Under the pieces are notes generated by a model. It saw only the letters and a list, made by a program, of their open reading frames with translations. It made no database searches and was not told the DNA's origin. The position numbers and the translations under genes are program-made. A stretch of DNA of 64,000 bases from Caryophanales bacterium UBA6259. Its GTDB lineage: Bacteria > Bacillota > Bacilli > Tepidibacillales > Tepidibacillaceae. This document shows, piece by piece, positions 1 to 7,304 of this stretch (its first letter is position 1; each line of letters opens with the position of its first letter). The DNA is taken from contig DJVJ01000038.1 of NCBI GenBank assembly GCA_002441135.1, forward strand, positions 139,877-203,876, in the 5' to 3' direction.

Positions 1-924
1 CCTAAGCGTTTAGCACCAGGCCATGGCGCATGCCCGGGCTGTGGTATCTATCCTGGTCTTGAAACTTTCTTTAAAGGTATTGAAGGAAACATCGTTGTAT
101 TATTCCACACTGGTTGTGGAATGGTAGTATCCACTGGATATCCTTACAGTGCTCATAAAGGAACATACCTACACAACTTATTCCAAAATGGTGCTGCTAC
201 TCTTTCTGGTTTAGTTGAAATGTTCTGGGAGAAAAAGCGTCGTGGTGAGATTGAATTACCATCAGAGGACTTCACTTTCGTAATGGTAACTGGTGATGGT
301 GGTATGGATATCGGTATGGGACCATCTATTGGTGCTGCACTTCGTAACCACAAAATGATCATCGTTGAGTATGATAATGAGGGATACATGAATACTGGTA
401 GCCAATTATCCTACTCCACTCCAATTGGTCATATGACAAGTACTTCTAATGTTGGTGAAAAACAAGGTGGTAAAGCGTTCCACCATAAAGATACAGCGCA
501 AATTATGGCTGCTACAAATATTCCATATGTGTTTACAGGTACTGAAGCTTTCCCACAGGATTTAATTAAGAAAGCGGCAAAAGCACAATGGTATGCTCAA
601 AATGAAGGCTTAGTATATGGTAAGATTCTTATCTCTTGCCCACTTAACTGGAAGGCAAAGGATGAAGAGGGTTCTGCGATTGTTGGTACTGCAGTTAACT
701 CTTGCTTCTTCCCAATCTATGAAGTGGAAAAGGGTATTACAAACATTACCTATAACCCAGAAGAAAAAGGTAAACGAGTTCCTGTTTCTGAATGGTTAGG
801 AATGTTAGGTAAAACGAAACACCTATTAAAGCCAGAATATGCGGCAACACTTAAATCCTTTGAGAACGAAATTGAACGTCGTTGGATTAAATTAAAAGCA
901 AAACACGAAAACCCAGTATTATAA
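1..924 (+). CDS. 2-ketoacid (pyruvate-type):ferredoxin oxidoreductase, beta subunit; 5' end outside window
   Basis: The reading frame is open from base 1 and ends at TAA 922-924, so the N terminus lies upstream. It encodes the thiamine-pyrophosphate subunit that decarboxylates pyruvate or another 2-oxoacid and passes electrons to ferredoxin. The visible start has the beta-subunit motif GHGACPGCG (cofactor-site cysteines), and GDGGMDIGMG followed by a downstream Asn is the pyrophosphate/Mg site. At least 307 residues are present, close to a full beta subunit. The alpha/gamma subunits are presumably just upstream. A strong terminator follows, so this is the last gene of its operon. Substrate (pyruvate versus branched-chain or 2-oxoglutarate) cannot be fixed from this fragment. 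The family indicates anaerobic ketoacid oxidation. Confidence 0.85.
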   Translation, partial: PKRLAPGHGACPGCGIYPGLETFFKGIEGNIVVLFHTGCGMVVSTGYPYSAHKGTYLHNLFQNGAATLSGLVEMFWEKKRRGEIELPSEDFTFVMVTGDGGMDIGMGPSIGAALRNHKMIIVEYDNEGYMNTGSQLSYSTPIGHMTSTSNVGEKQGGKAFHHKDTAQIMAATNIPYVFTGTEAFPQDLIKKAAKAQWYAQNEGLVYGKILISCPLNWKAKDEEGSAIVGTAVNSCFFPIYEVEKGITNITYNPEEKGKRVPVSEWLGMLGKTKHLLKPEYAATLKSFENEIERRWIKLKAKHENPVL

Positions 925-933
925 TTGGTATTT

Positions 934-968
934 AAAAGGCCTTCTTCTAAGAGAAGGCCTTTTTTTTG
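934..968 (+). terminator. Intrinsic terminator after the oxidoreductase gene
   Basis: A 12-bp stem (934-945 with 952-963) and a 6-nt loop are followed by a run of T. It ends the oxidoreductase operon. Confidence 0.9.
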
Positions 969-1006
969 ATATTAAGACATATATTTATTTTAAGGAGGGG
1001 ATCTAT

Positions 1007-1393
1007 GTGTATTTATTTTATTTATATTTGGTTTTTCAAGCCTTTTTATTAGCTCTGCTAACAGAATACTTTTTAGTAAATTATTTACTAGTATACAATA
1101 ATTTAGCCGAATGGGTATTTTTGTTTATGTCTAAAAAAATGGAATTAATAATATTGTTTGTGATTCTACAGATTATCTTTTTATCACTACATCAAGTCTT
1201 AAAATATGCGGTAAATTTGTTAAAGTATAAAAAAAGGAGAGCTGCACCTTTTGATTATTGGAAGGCAGTCTCTCTTTTAATCATCACCTTTGATATTTAC
1301 TTGTACCTAGTATTGAATATTGGTTGGATTTTTCTAATTTCGTTTATTTCTTATTGGCTAATGAAGGAAATCGCATTTACTCTCCCAAAATAA
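1007..1393 (+). CDS. Small polytopic membrane protein of unknown function
   Basis: A 128-residue, very hydrophobic protein with about four membrane segments (roughly residues 3-30, 43-66, 86-104 and 104-122) and a basic cytoplasmic KKRR patch near residue 75. I do not recognise the family. The start is GTG at 1007, placed 6 nt after the Shine-Dalgarno GGAGGGG; the ATG at 1005 is in another frame that does not stay open. The 3' end overlaps the stop of the convergent deacetylase gene by 17 bp, and no terminator separates them. Confidence 0.6.
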   Translation: MYLFYLYLVFQAFLLALLTEYFLVNYLLVYNNLAEWVFLFMSKKMELIILFVILQIIFLSLHQVLKYAVNLLKYKKRRAAPFDYWKAVSLLIITFDIYLYLVLNIGWIFLISFISYWLMKEIAFTLPK

Positions 1394-2219
1394 CCTCTGT
1401 TGGTAGTACAAAAGAATAACCAAGTTCTTTTAATTTTATCAACATTTCATCTAAAGCAAGAGCCGTTACTTCTTTATCGTGCATTAAAATATTTGCCCCA
1501 GAGGTAATATTATCGACCACCTGAGCAATAACCTTATCTTTTTGTTCGGGTTTAAAATACTCCCAATCTAAAGAGCCTAAAGTCCAATTCATTCTTTGCA
1601 TTTTTTCATCTAGGATGATTTTAACAGAAGCAGGAGACATTACACCAAATGGTGGACGAAAATAAGTAGGACGTACACCAGTAACTTCTTCTACCAAATC
1701 ATTTACTTCAACGATTTCTTTTTTTGTTTTTTCCTCGTCAATTTGTTTTAAATTTTCATGCCACCAAGTATGGTTACCGATAATATGTCCTCTATCATAT
1801 ATTTCTCTTAATAATTCTTTATTTTTCACTGCATAATGTCCATTAATGAAAAAGATGGCTTTAGCTTGATGCTTGTCTAAAGTATCAAGAATCATTTTAG
1901 TGTGCTTACCCTGAGGTGCATCATCAAAGGTTAGCAACACCACTTTATTGGTTTGTATCTCATCTAATGGCTTTATAAAGTAATTGGTATTTACAAAGTA
2001 TTTAGGTTGTTCTGGTTGATTACTTACATTGTCTGGTTTGGTTTGGTCTTTTTCGTTTTGTTCCGTTTTTTCTGAACTTGTCCCAGTTTGCTTAGTTTGC
2101 TCAGTTTTGGCAGTATCCATTTGCTTTTGGTTATTATTTAGAGTTTCGTTTGTACAGCCCACCATCAGTAATAGAATTGCAAGAAGTAATACAGCGACGA
2201 ATTTGTCCGTTCTCTTCAT
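1377..2219 (-). CDS. Lipoprotein polysaccharide deacetylase (NodB/CE4 family)
   Basis: A 280-residue membrane-anchored hydrolase that should remove N-acetyl groups from peptidoglycan or another cell-surface glycan. After a lipoprotein signal peptide (LLLMVGC, Cys22) and a Gln/Lys/Thr-rich spacer to about residue 70, the NodB domain shows TFDD (97-100, catalytic Asp and metal Asp), the metal pair HTWWH (150-154), RPPFG (188-192) and the late catalytic-His motif ILMHD. The usual TFDDG is TFDDA here. The ATG at 2219 is chosen because a GAGGGGA ribosome site precedes it; the in-frame upstream extension (to 2264) lacks a signal peptide start. Single gene, divergent from the MerR regulator. Which glycan it acts on is unknown. 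Confidence 0.88.
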   Translation of the reverse strand: MKRTDKFVAVLLLAILLLMVGCTNETLNNNQKQMDTAKTEQTKQTGTSSEKTEQNEKDQTKPDNVSNQPEQPKYFVNTNYFIKPLDEIQTNKVVLLTFDDAPQGKHTKMILDTLDKHQAKAIFFINGHYAVKNKELLREIYDRGHIIGNHTWWHENLKQIDEEKTKKEIVEVNDLVEEVTGVRPTYFRPPFGVMSPASVKIILDEKMQRMNWTLGSLDWEYFKPEQKDKVIAQVVDNITSGANILMHDKEVTALALDEMLIKLKELGYSFVLPTEVILGE

Positions 2220-2323
2220 AAAGTTGTCCCCTCTAGTTAGTATTTTTATGTCTATAATTAACATTTTATCTTATCTAAATAAAAAAGAAAGACAATAAAA
2301 GTAAAAAATTTTTATAATAATAA

Positions 2324-2350
2324 TTCAAATTTTCAAAAATTTGTTATAAT
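2324..2350 (+). promoter_or_regulatory. Possible sigma-A promoter of the MerR-type gene
   Basis: TATAAT at 2345-2350 is a perfect -10. The best -35 is TTCAAA at 2324-2329, with a short 15-nt spacer, so the -10 is better supported than the -35. Confidence 0.4.
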
Positions 2351-2391
2351 ATTGTTTAATAAGAATTGTTTGAATTAAGGGGGGGTGCTTT

Positions 2392-3306
2392 ATGAGGAAG
2401 AAAAAGGAAGAAAAAGGAATATATAACGTAAAAGCCATTTCGAAAAAGCTGGGAATTCAACCAGGGACTTTAAGAGCATGGGAAAGAAGATATCAGATTG
2501 TAACACCAAAGAGAAATGAAGTAGGTCATCGAATTTATACTGAGCATGACTTAACCATCTTAAAGTGGCTAGTTGATAAGGTGAACCAAGGATTTACTAT
2601 TAGTCAAGCAGTAGATTTATTATCAGAGCAAAATCAAGATTCACCTTCCTTGTTTTCTTCTGATGAAGTTCTAAATGTTCGTAAGGAAGAAATTGCACAA
2701 AATATTTTTAATGCATTAATTGAATTCAATGAAAAAGAAGCTGCTAATCTTGTCGATTATGCGTTAAGTCTTTATCGAATTGAAATTGTCCTATTTGAAA
2801 TTCTATCACCAGTCCTTAATTTAAATCTGTATATACCTAAAAACGTAACGGATGGACAAATACAATTTGTTAGAAGCTGGTTAAGGTTAAAAGTACTTTC
2901 AATTTATCAACAAATTCCGGTGTATCCATATTTAGCAAAAGTAATCACCTTAACACCTGCCAATGAAGATGATGAAATCAAGGTATTGATGTTTTCCATT
3001 TTCCTAAAATTACGTGGCTTTGAAGTTTATTATTTTGGTCAAATTGATATAGCTTCATTACAATCTTTATTAAGTAAGCTAGATCCAAGCTTTATCTTTA
3101 GTATCGAGACCAATGATATGAGGTTAAGTAAGCAATTATTGCCATTAATAAAAGAGAATTTTACAGGAATTCAGCTTGGGGTTATTGGCAAAGGAAATGA
3201 AAGCTATAACAAAGAAATTTATATGGGTAATGAATTAAAAGAGTGGGAAGATTGGATTAATTACCATCTCCATATTGATGGTGTTGCACTTGAGCAATCC
3301 AATTAA
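2392..3306 (+). CDS. MerR-family regulator with C-terminal B12-binding-like domain (CarH/LitR-like)
   Basis: A 304-residue DNA-binding regulator. Residues about 10-80 are a MerR winged helix (LRAWERRY, GHRIYTEHD). Residues about 95-175 and 183-295 match the helical and Rossmann-like halves of the cobalamin-binding module of CarH/LitR light sensors. The cofactor positions look lost: the E-x-H loop that carries the lower cobalt ligand reads NEDDE (191-195), with Asp194 at the His position, and the helical-domain EH pair is absent. It probably senses something else or works without cofactor. The ribosome site GGGGGGGTG is strong. It is monocistronic, flanked by its own promoter and terminator, so the targets are not evident from context. 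Confidence 0.82.
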   Translation: MRKKKEEKGIYNVKAISKKLGIQPGTLRAWERRYQIVTPKRNEVGHRIYTEHDLTILKWLVDKVNQGFTISQAVDLLSEQNQDSPSLFSSDEVLNVRKEEIAQNIFNALIEFNEKEAANLVDYALSLYRIEIVLFEILSPVLNLNLYIPKNVTDGQIQFVRSWLRLKVLSIYQQIPVYPYLAKVITLTPANEDDEIKVLMFSIFLKLRGFEVYYFGQIDIASLQSLLSKLDPSFIFSIETNDMRLSKQLLPLIKENFTGIQLGVIGKGNESYNKEIYMGNELKEWEDWINYHLHIDGVALEQSN

Positions 3307-3351
3307 ATTATTATTTCAACAGAATACATAGTATGAATAGCTCATTCTTCT

Positions 3352-3376
3352 AAAACGTACCATTTGGTACGTTTTT
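3352..3376 (+). terminator. Terminator after the MerR-type gene
   Basis: A perfect 10-bp stem (3352-3361 with 3366-3375), tetraloop and T-run. Confidence 0.85.
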
Positions 3377-3444
3377 CAAGTATATACAGCTCAATAAATG
3401 CAAACATTATACCTACAGAAATAATTTAATAGGAGCTGAAAATA

Positions 3445-3714
3445 ATGGCTATGTTTAATCGTAATAGAAAAATGGGATTATCCAATGTATTCTTATTGGG
3501 AATGACCGCTGGTGTTGCGTTAGGATCCTATCTTGCCAATAGATTAATGCCAAAAGAAGAACAGCAATCCCCTGCTCCAATGCAACAAACACCGAATAAT
3601 TCTTTTACCAATACTGTAGAGAGCTTAGGGATGGAAAATAAGAAAGATTTATTTGATTCCTTTTTAAATGGAAATAATGAAGAGCTTTTGAATAAGATGG
3701 ACAAGTTAAATTAA
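3445..3714 (+). CDS. Small single-span membrane protein of unknown function
   Basis: An 89-residue protein with one membrane segment near the N terminus (about residues 13-33, small-residue rich: GMTAGVALGSYLA), then a Gln/Pro-rich linker and an acidic amphipathic tail. The layout resembles YtxH-like envelope proteins, but I see no decisive motif. ATG 3445 follows an AGGAG ribosome site. It sits alone between two terminators. Confidence 0.6.
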   Translation: MAMFNRNRKMGLSNVFLLGMTAGVALGSYLANRLMPKEEQQSPAPMQQTPNNSFTNTVESLGMENKKDLFDSFLNGNNEELLNKMDKLN

Positions 3715-3731
3715 TATTAGTTAGCTCTTGC

Positions 3732-3762
3732 AAACGCACCCTTAATTTGGGTGCGTTTTTTT
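3732..3762 (+). terminator. Terminator after the small membrane protein gene
   Basis: A 10-bp stem (3732-3741 with 3749-3758) followed by seven T. Confidence 0.9.
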
Positions 3763-3764
3763 AA

Positions 3765-3862
3765 TCGGATAGGAAAGTATAAGATTTTCCTATCCGAAAT
3801 AAGAGCAGCTAACCTTTTACCTACGCCTTAAAAGGGCTTGGCAAAAGCCAAGCTTTTCTAAT
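3765..3862 (+). repeat. Dispersed repeat, divergent copy A (two hairpins)
   Basis: This fills part of the 379-bp gap before mecA, which holds no gene. Module one is a 12-bp perfect inverted repeat (3765-3776 with 3786-3797, core GGATAGGAAA). Module two, 3834-3862, is a GCTTGGC/GCCAAGC hairpin followed by TTTTCTAAT; it matches the 3' end of the 93-bp repeats at 36309 and 62341. A degenerate copy of module one lies at 31185-31213. Confidence 0.55.
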
Positions 3863-3996
3863 ACAAAGAATCATTTATAAAAAAAGCTAAAGAAACATTC
3901 AACATATTCTCTTCGTTAAATATAATAAATACATATGGATTACTATAAAATAATTTTCATTTTGGATATTTCTTGATATAATAACATTTATACCTT

Positions 3997-4024
3997 TTGA
4001 CTTTACTTTTGAACTTTTTATTCT
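3997..4024 (+). promoter_or_regulatory. Possible mecA promoter
   Basis: TTGACT (3997-4002), a 16-nt spacer and TATTCT (4019-4024). A separate TATAAT at 4039-4044 has no good -35. The call is tentative. Confidence 0.3.
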
Positions 4025-4093
4025 TGTTCAACATAATTTATAATACACGTTAGAGGAATTCACGTAATATTTTAATAAAAGGGGGGACCCTAA

Positions 4094-4684
4094 ATGCGTG
4101 TGGAAAGATTAGGTCAAGATAAGATTAAAATATTTCTAACCTTTGATGACTTAAGTGATCGAGGCTTGAAAAAAGAAGATCTATGGAACGACATACCTAA
4201 AATTCATGATCTCTTCAATGAGATTATGGAGCAGGCGTATGATGAATTAGGTTTTGAACTAGCAGGCCCAGTCGCCGTTGAAATATTTGCAATTCCAGCT
4301 CAAGGAATGGTGGTTATTGTTTCTCGTGGTAAAAATAAATTGTGGGATGATGAAGGATTGGATGACGATTTATTTGCCTTAGAAGTTACCTTGGAAGAGA
4401 GCGATTCTATCATTTTTGCTTTTAAAGACTTTGAAAATGTGATTGATGCTGCAAAGAGGATTAATAGTTATCTAATATATGGTGGCACTTTATATTACTA
4501 TAAAAATCATTATATTTTGATTATAGACCAAATAGATGTGAATGAAAAAAGCTTAGAGGATTTAATCGCAATGCTTTCTGAGTATGGGGAGGTCTCTCCA
4601 ATATCTAAAGCTATTCTTGAAGAATACGGGAAAGTTGTTATGGAAGATGATGCGATTAAGGTAATAGTTAATCATTTCTCATAA
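4094..4684 (+). CDS. mecA: Adaptor protein MecA (ClpC adaptor)
   Basis: A 196-residue cytoplasmic adaptor that delivers substrates such as ComK to the ClpCP protease and promotes ClpC hexamer assembly. The N-terminal substrate-binding region (MRVERLGQDKIKIFLTFDDL, with an acidic stretch to about residue 55) and the conserved ELGFELAGPVAVEIFAIPAQ block are typical. A C-terminal ClpC-binding domain spans about 105-196. The acidic linker near residues 85-95 is short. It could equally be the paralogue YpbH; the length (MecA of B. subtilis is about 218) does not decide. The ribosome site is GGGGGG. ddl follows 40 bp downstream with no terminator between, so the two may be cotranscribed. Confidence 0.88.
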   Translation: MRVERLGQDKIKIFLTFDDLSDRGLKKEDLWNDIPKIHDLFNEIMEQAYDELGFELAGPVAVEIFAIPAQGMVVIVSRGKNKLWDDEGLDDDLFALEVTLEESDSIIFAFKDFENVIDAAKRINSYLIYGGTLYYYKNHYILIIDQIDVNEKSLEDLIAMLSEYGEVSPISKAILEEYGKVVMEDDAIKVIVNHFS

Positions 4685-4724
4685 AAATATGGATTGGATT
4701 TAACTCAAGGAGATGAAAAATAAA

Positions 4725-5660
4725 GTGAGAATCGCTGTAATTTATGGTGGTAAGTCAAGAGAGCGAGAAGTTTCTCTAAAAAGTGGGAAAGGAATTGCTA
4801 AAGCTTTAATTGCTAAAGGTTATGATGTAAAAGAGATTGATTATAATTCAAAAGAATTTGTTCATCAATTAGAAGATATCGATCTGGCATATATTGCTTT
4901 GCATGGACGTTATGGAGAGGATGGAAGAATTCAAGGATTACTAGATATTCTTGAAATTCCTTTTGTAGGGTCAGGAGTATTAGCAAGTGCCTTGGCCATG
5001 GACAAAGGAAAAGCCAAAAGAGTTTTTGATCATGCAGGAATTCGAGTTGCAAAGGATTTATTGCTATATAAAAAAGATAATCTTAAAAACCAAATTAAAA
5101 TGATTAAGGACAGTTTTGAGTTTCCGTTAGTGGTTAAACCTAATCAAGAGGGTTCTACAATTGGATTATTTATTGTTTCAAATCTTGAACAATTAGATGA
5201 GGCCATTGAAAATGCATTTGTTTTTGATGACGTAATTATGATTGAAGAATTTATTGCTGGAACTGAGGTCACTATTGCAGTATTAGAAACAGAAAAGGAT
5301 ATTCAAGCACTACCTATTATTGAAATAATTCCAAACAAAAATACGTATTACGATTATGAATCAAAATACTCTCAGGGTGGTAGTGACCATATTATTCCTG
5401 CGAGAATTGATATAAATACAGAAAATTTGCTGAAAAAATGGGCAATTACTGCTCACCAAGAGCTAGGCTGTGAAACCCTTTCTCGTGTAGATTTTATAAT
5501 TCCGAAGGATGGTTCACTACCAGTTATTCTTGAAGTAAATACTTTACCAGGAATGACGGAAACAAGCCTTTTTCCAGATGCAGGGAGAGCAATTGGTTTA
5601 AGCTATGAAGATTTAGTATCACTATTTGTAGAAATTACATTAATAAAAAATAAAAAATAA
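4725..5660 (+). CDS. ddl: D-alanine--D-alanine ligase
   Basis: A 311-residue cytoplasmic ATP-grasp enzyme that makes the D-Ala-D-Ala dipeptide for peptidoglycan. The start is GTG 4725: it gives the family start MRIAVIYGGKSREREVSL, and AAGGAGATGA is 9 nt upstream, whereas ATG 4713 lies inside that ribosome site. Motifs: GSTIG (ATP loop), YDYESKY (the Tyr/Lys segment of D-Ala-D-Ala rather than D-lactate ligases), EVNTLPGMTETSLFP near residue 265-280 (Mg-binding and second D-Ala site). The length is normal. An A-rich run and a terminator follow. Confidence 0.95.
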   Translation: MRIAVIYGGKSREREVSLKSGKGIAKALIAKGYDVKEIDYNSKEFVHQLEDIDLAYIALHGRYGEDGRIQGLLDILEIPFVGSGVLASALAMDKGKAKRVFDHAGIRVAKDLLLYKKDNLKNQIKMIKDSFEFPLVVKPNQEGSTIGLFIVSNLEQLDEAIENAFVFDDVIMIEEFIAGTEVTIAVLETEKDIQALPIIEIIPNKNTYYDYESKYSQGGSDHIIPARIDINTENLLKKWAITAHQELGCETLSRVDFIIPKDGSLPVILEVNTLPGMTETSLFPDAGRAIGLSYEDLVSLFVEITLIKNKK

Positions 5661-5688
5661 AAAAATAAAAATAAAAAATAAAAAATAT
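5645..5688 (+). repeat. A-rich simple repeat
   Basis: About six units of an AAAAAT/AAAAAAT pattern span the last ddl codons and the following spacer. This is low complexity, with no separate function seen. Confidence 0.5.
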
Positions 5689-5690
5689 TT

Positions 5691-5717
5691 AACCTGCATT
5701 TTTTGCAGGTTTTTTTG
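5691..5717 (+). terminator. Terminator after ddl
   Basis: An 8-bp stem AACCTGCA/TGCAGGTT (5691-5698 with 5704-5711) and a T-run. Confidence 0.9.
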
Positions 5718-5771
5718 TATATACATATAAGTATATATACGTAAGGATTTTAATGGATGGAGAGGTGTTTT

Positions 5772-7220
5772 ATGAATAAAGAGGATTTAAAGCAATTAGT
5801 AAAAAAATATCATGAACTGTTAGGAAAAGATGCAATGGAGTATCTTAGCGAAAGAAATATAACTAAACAAACAATAGATAAATTCCAAATCGGGTATGAA
5901 AAGGACATGATTGGGTTTCAAATAAATAATCAGTACCAAGGGTATTTTAGAAACCGAATTATCTTCCCGATTATTGATATGCTAGGTGAAATAGTTGATT
6001 TAGTTGGTCGAAGCCTTGATGGAAGTGAACCAAAGTTTAAAACTTTTTTAGAAACTAAAGATGTATACTTTAATGAGCCGATTATTAATCAATCCGAAGA
6101 AATTATCTTTACTAATTCTATCTTTGATGTTTTATCGTTAGACCAGGTCAATCTTCCAGGAATCTGTACGGTAAGTAACCAATTAACAGATAATCAAATA
6201 GTTAAATTGACAGGGAAAAGAATTTTTCTCTGTTTTGGCAATGATGAAAGTGGTCGAAGAGAAACGATTCGTGTGGCAAGAAATATTTCTTCTGTTGTAA
6301 AAGATTTGTATATTGTTCATTTACCAGAAGGTTTACGAGATATTAATGACTTTTTTATTCATGTTAAGAATCCTTTGGAAGAATTTGTTAAGCTGTTAAA
6401 TAAAGCGATTGAAGAAAATCTACTACCTCCAATCACTCCAGATAGTAATAACTTGGTTATTTTCCAAGAAGAATATACTAAACGCTTAAAGGGCAATGTT
6501 GTCGGGATTTCAACAGGGTTTGAGGAGCTTGATCAGTTATTAATGGGTGGATTAAGAGAGGGTTTATACCTACTTAGTGGTGATGTAGCTATAGGAAAGT
6601 CTACTTTTTTAAAACAGCTAGCAGATCAAGTGGCAAATCTGTCACCTGTCATCTTTGTTTCTTGGGAAATGAGTTCTTTTGAGTTATGGGTTAGAAGTAT
6701 TTCAAGATTGTCAGGTGCATCATCACAAGAAATTTTAGCTGGGAAAATTGCGTTTGAAAAAGTACAACAAGCAAATCAAGATTACTCTAAAATTGCCCAA
6801 AACATTTGGACTATTGATGCAAATATAGAAACAACATTAGAGGAGATTGGTACCTATGTAAACAAAATTGTAAATACAATTAACAAAAAACCTGTAATTA
6901 TTTTTGATTATTTACAAAGAATTAATTTAAAAAGAGGCCTTGATTTATCCTCCAAGGACCAACAATTACAAGTAGTATATAACTTGCATTACTGGTCAAG
7001 AGAATTTGGAATACCAATCATTTTAGCAACAACAGGGAATGAAAATGATTTAGCTCAAGACCTTTTAGCTTCTGTTGACGTTATGGTGTCTCTGAAAGTG
7101 GAGATTCAAGCAGTTAGAATGGAAATCATAAAAAATAGGAATGGTATCCTCGGACAAATATTATTCTCATTCGATCGAAGCATAGGATTGTTTTCCAAAA
7201 TGTCTGAAAATATAAATTAG
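5772..7220 (+). CDS. Primase-helicase fusion: DnaG-like core with decayed TOPRIM plus DnaB-like helicase domain
   Basis: A 482-residue protein. Residues about 10-105 match the RNA-polymerase fold of DnaG (YLSERNITKQTIDKFQIGY, NRIIFPI, GRSL); there is no N-terminal zinc finger. Residues about 108-200 align with TOPRIM, but the catalytic Glu is Asn115 and the Asp-Gly-Asp is Gly156-Asn157-Asp158, so primer synthesis is unlikely. Residues 245-475 are a RecA/DnaB helicase core: Walker A GDVAIGKST (270-278), SWEM (DnaB SLEM helix), Walker B IIFDY (376-380), and NRNGILGQ near the arginine-finger hairpin. This order resembles mitochondrial Twinkle and phage T7 gp4. ATG 5772 (GGAGAGGTG 7 nt upstream) beats 5757. 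Role unknown: it could be a second helicase for repair, restart or sporulation DNA transactions. Flanked by ddl and gudB, with no phage genes nearby. Confidence 0.8.
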   Translation: MNKEDLKQLVKKYHELLGKDAMEYLSERNITKQTIDKFQIGYEKDMIGFQINNQYQGYFRNRIIFPIIDMLGEIVDLVGRSLDGSEPKFKTFLETKDVYFNEPIINQSEEIIFTNSIFDVLSLDQVNLPGICTVSNQLTDNQIVKLTGKRIFLCFGNDESGRRETIRVARNISSVVKDLYIVHLPEGLRDINDFFIHVKNPLEEFVKLLNKAIEENLLPPITPDSNNLVIFQEEYTKRLKGNVVGISTGFEELDQLLMGGLREGLYLLSGDVAIGKSTFLKQLADQVANLSPVIFVSWEMSSFELWVRSISRLSGASSQEILAGKIAFEKVQQANQDYSKIAQNIWTIDANIETTLEEIGTYVNKIVNTINKKPVIIFDYLQRINLKRGLDLSSKDQQLQVVYNLHYWSREFGIPIILATTGNENDLAQDLLASVDVMVSLKVEIQAVRMEIIKNRNGILGQILFSFDRSIGLFSKMSENIN

Positions 7221-7304
7221 CCTAAAAATGTCTTTTCATTATACAAGGTTGGGTGTATACTAAGACGTGAAAATCACATTTCATTTTATGAGGTGGTAAA
7301 AATA

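Noticed and set aside
4713..4724. ATG 4713 as the ddl start
   Set aside because: It falls inside the AAGGAGATGA ribosome site; GTG 4725 gives the family N terminus.
5772..7220. Functional DNA primase
   Set aside because: TOPRIM catalytic Glu and first Asp are replaced and no zinc finger is present.
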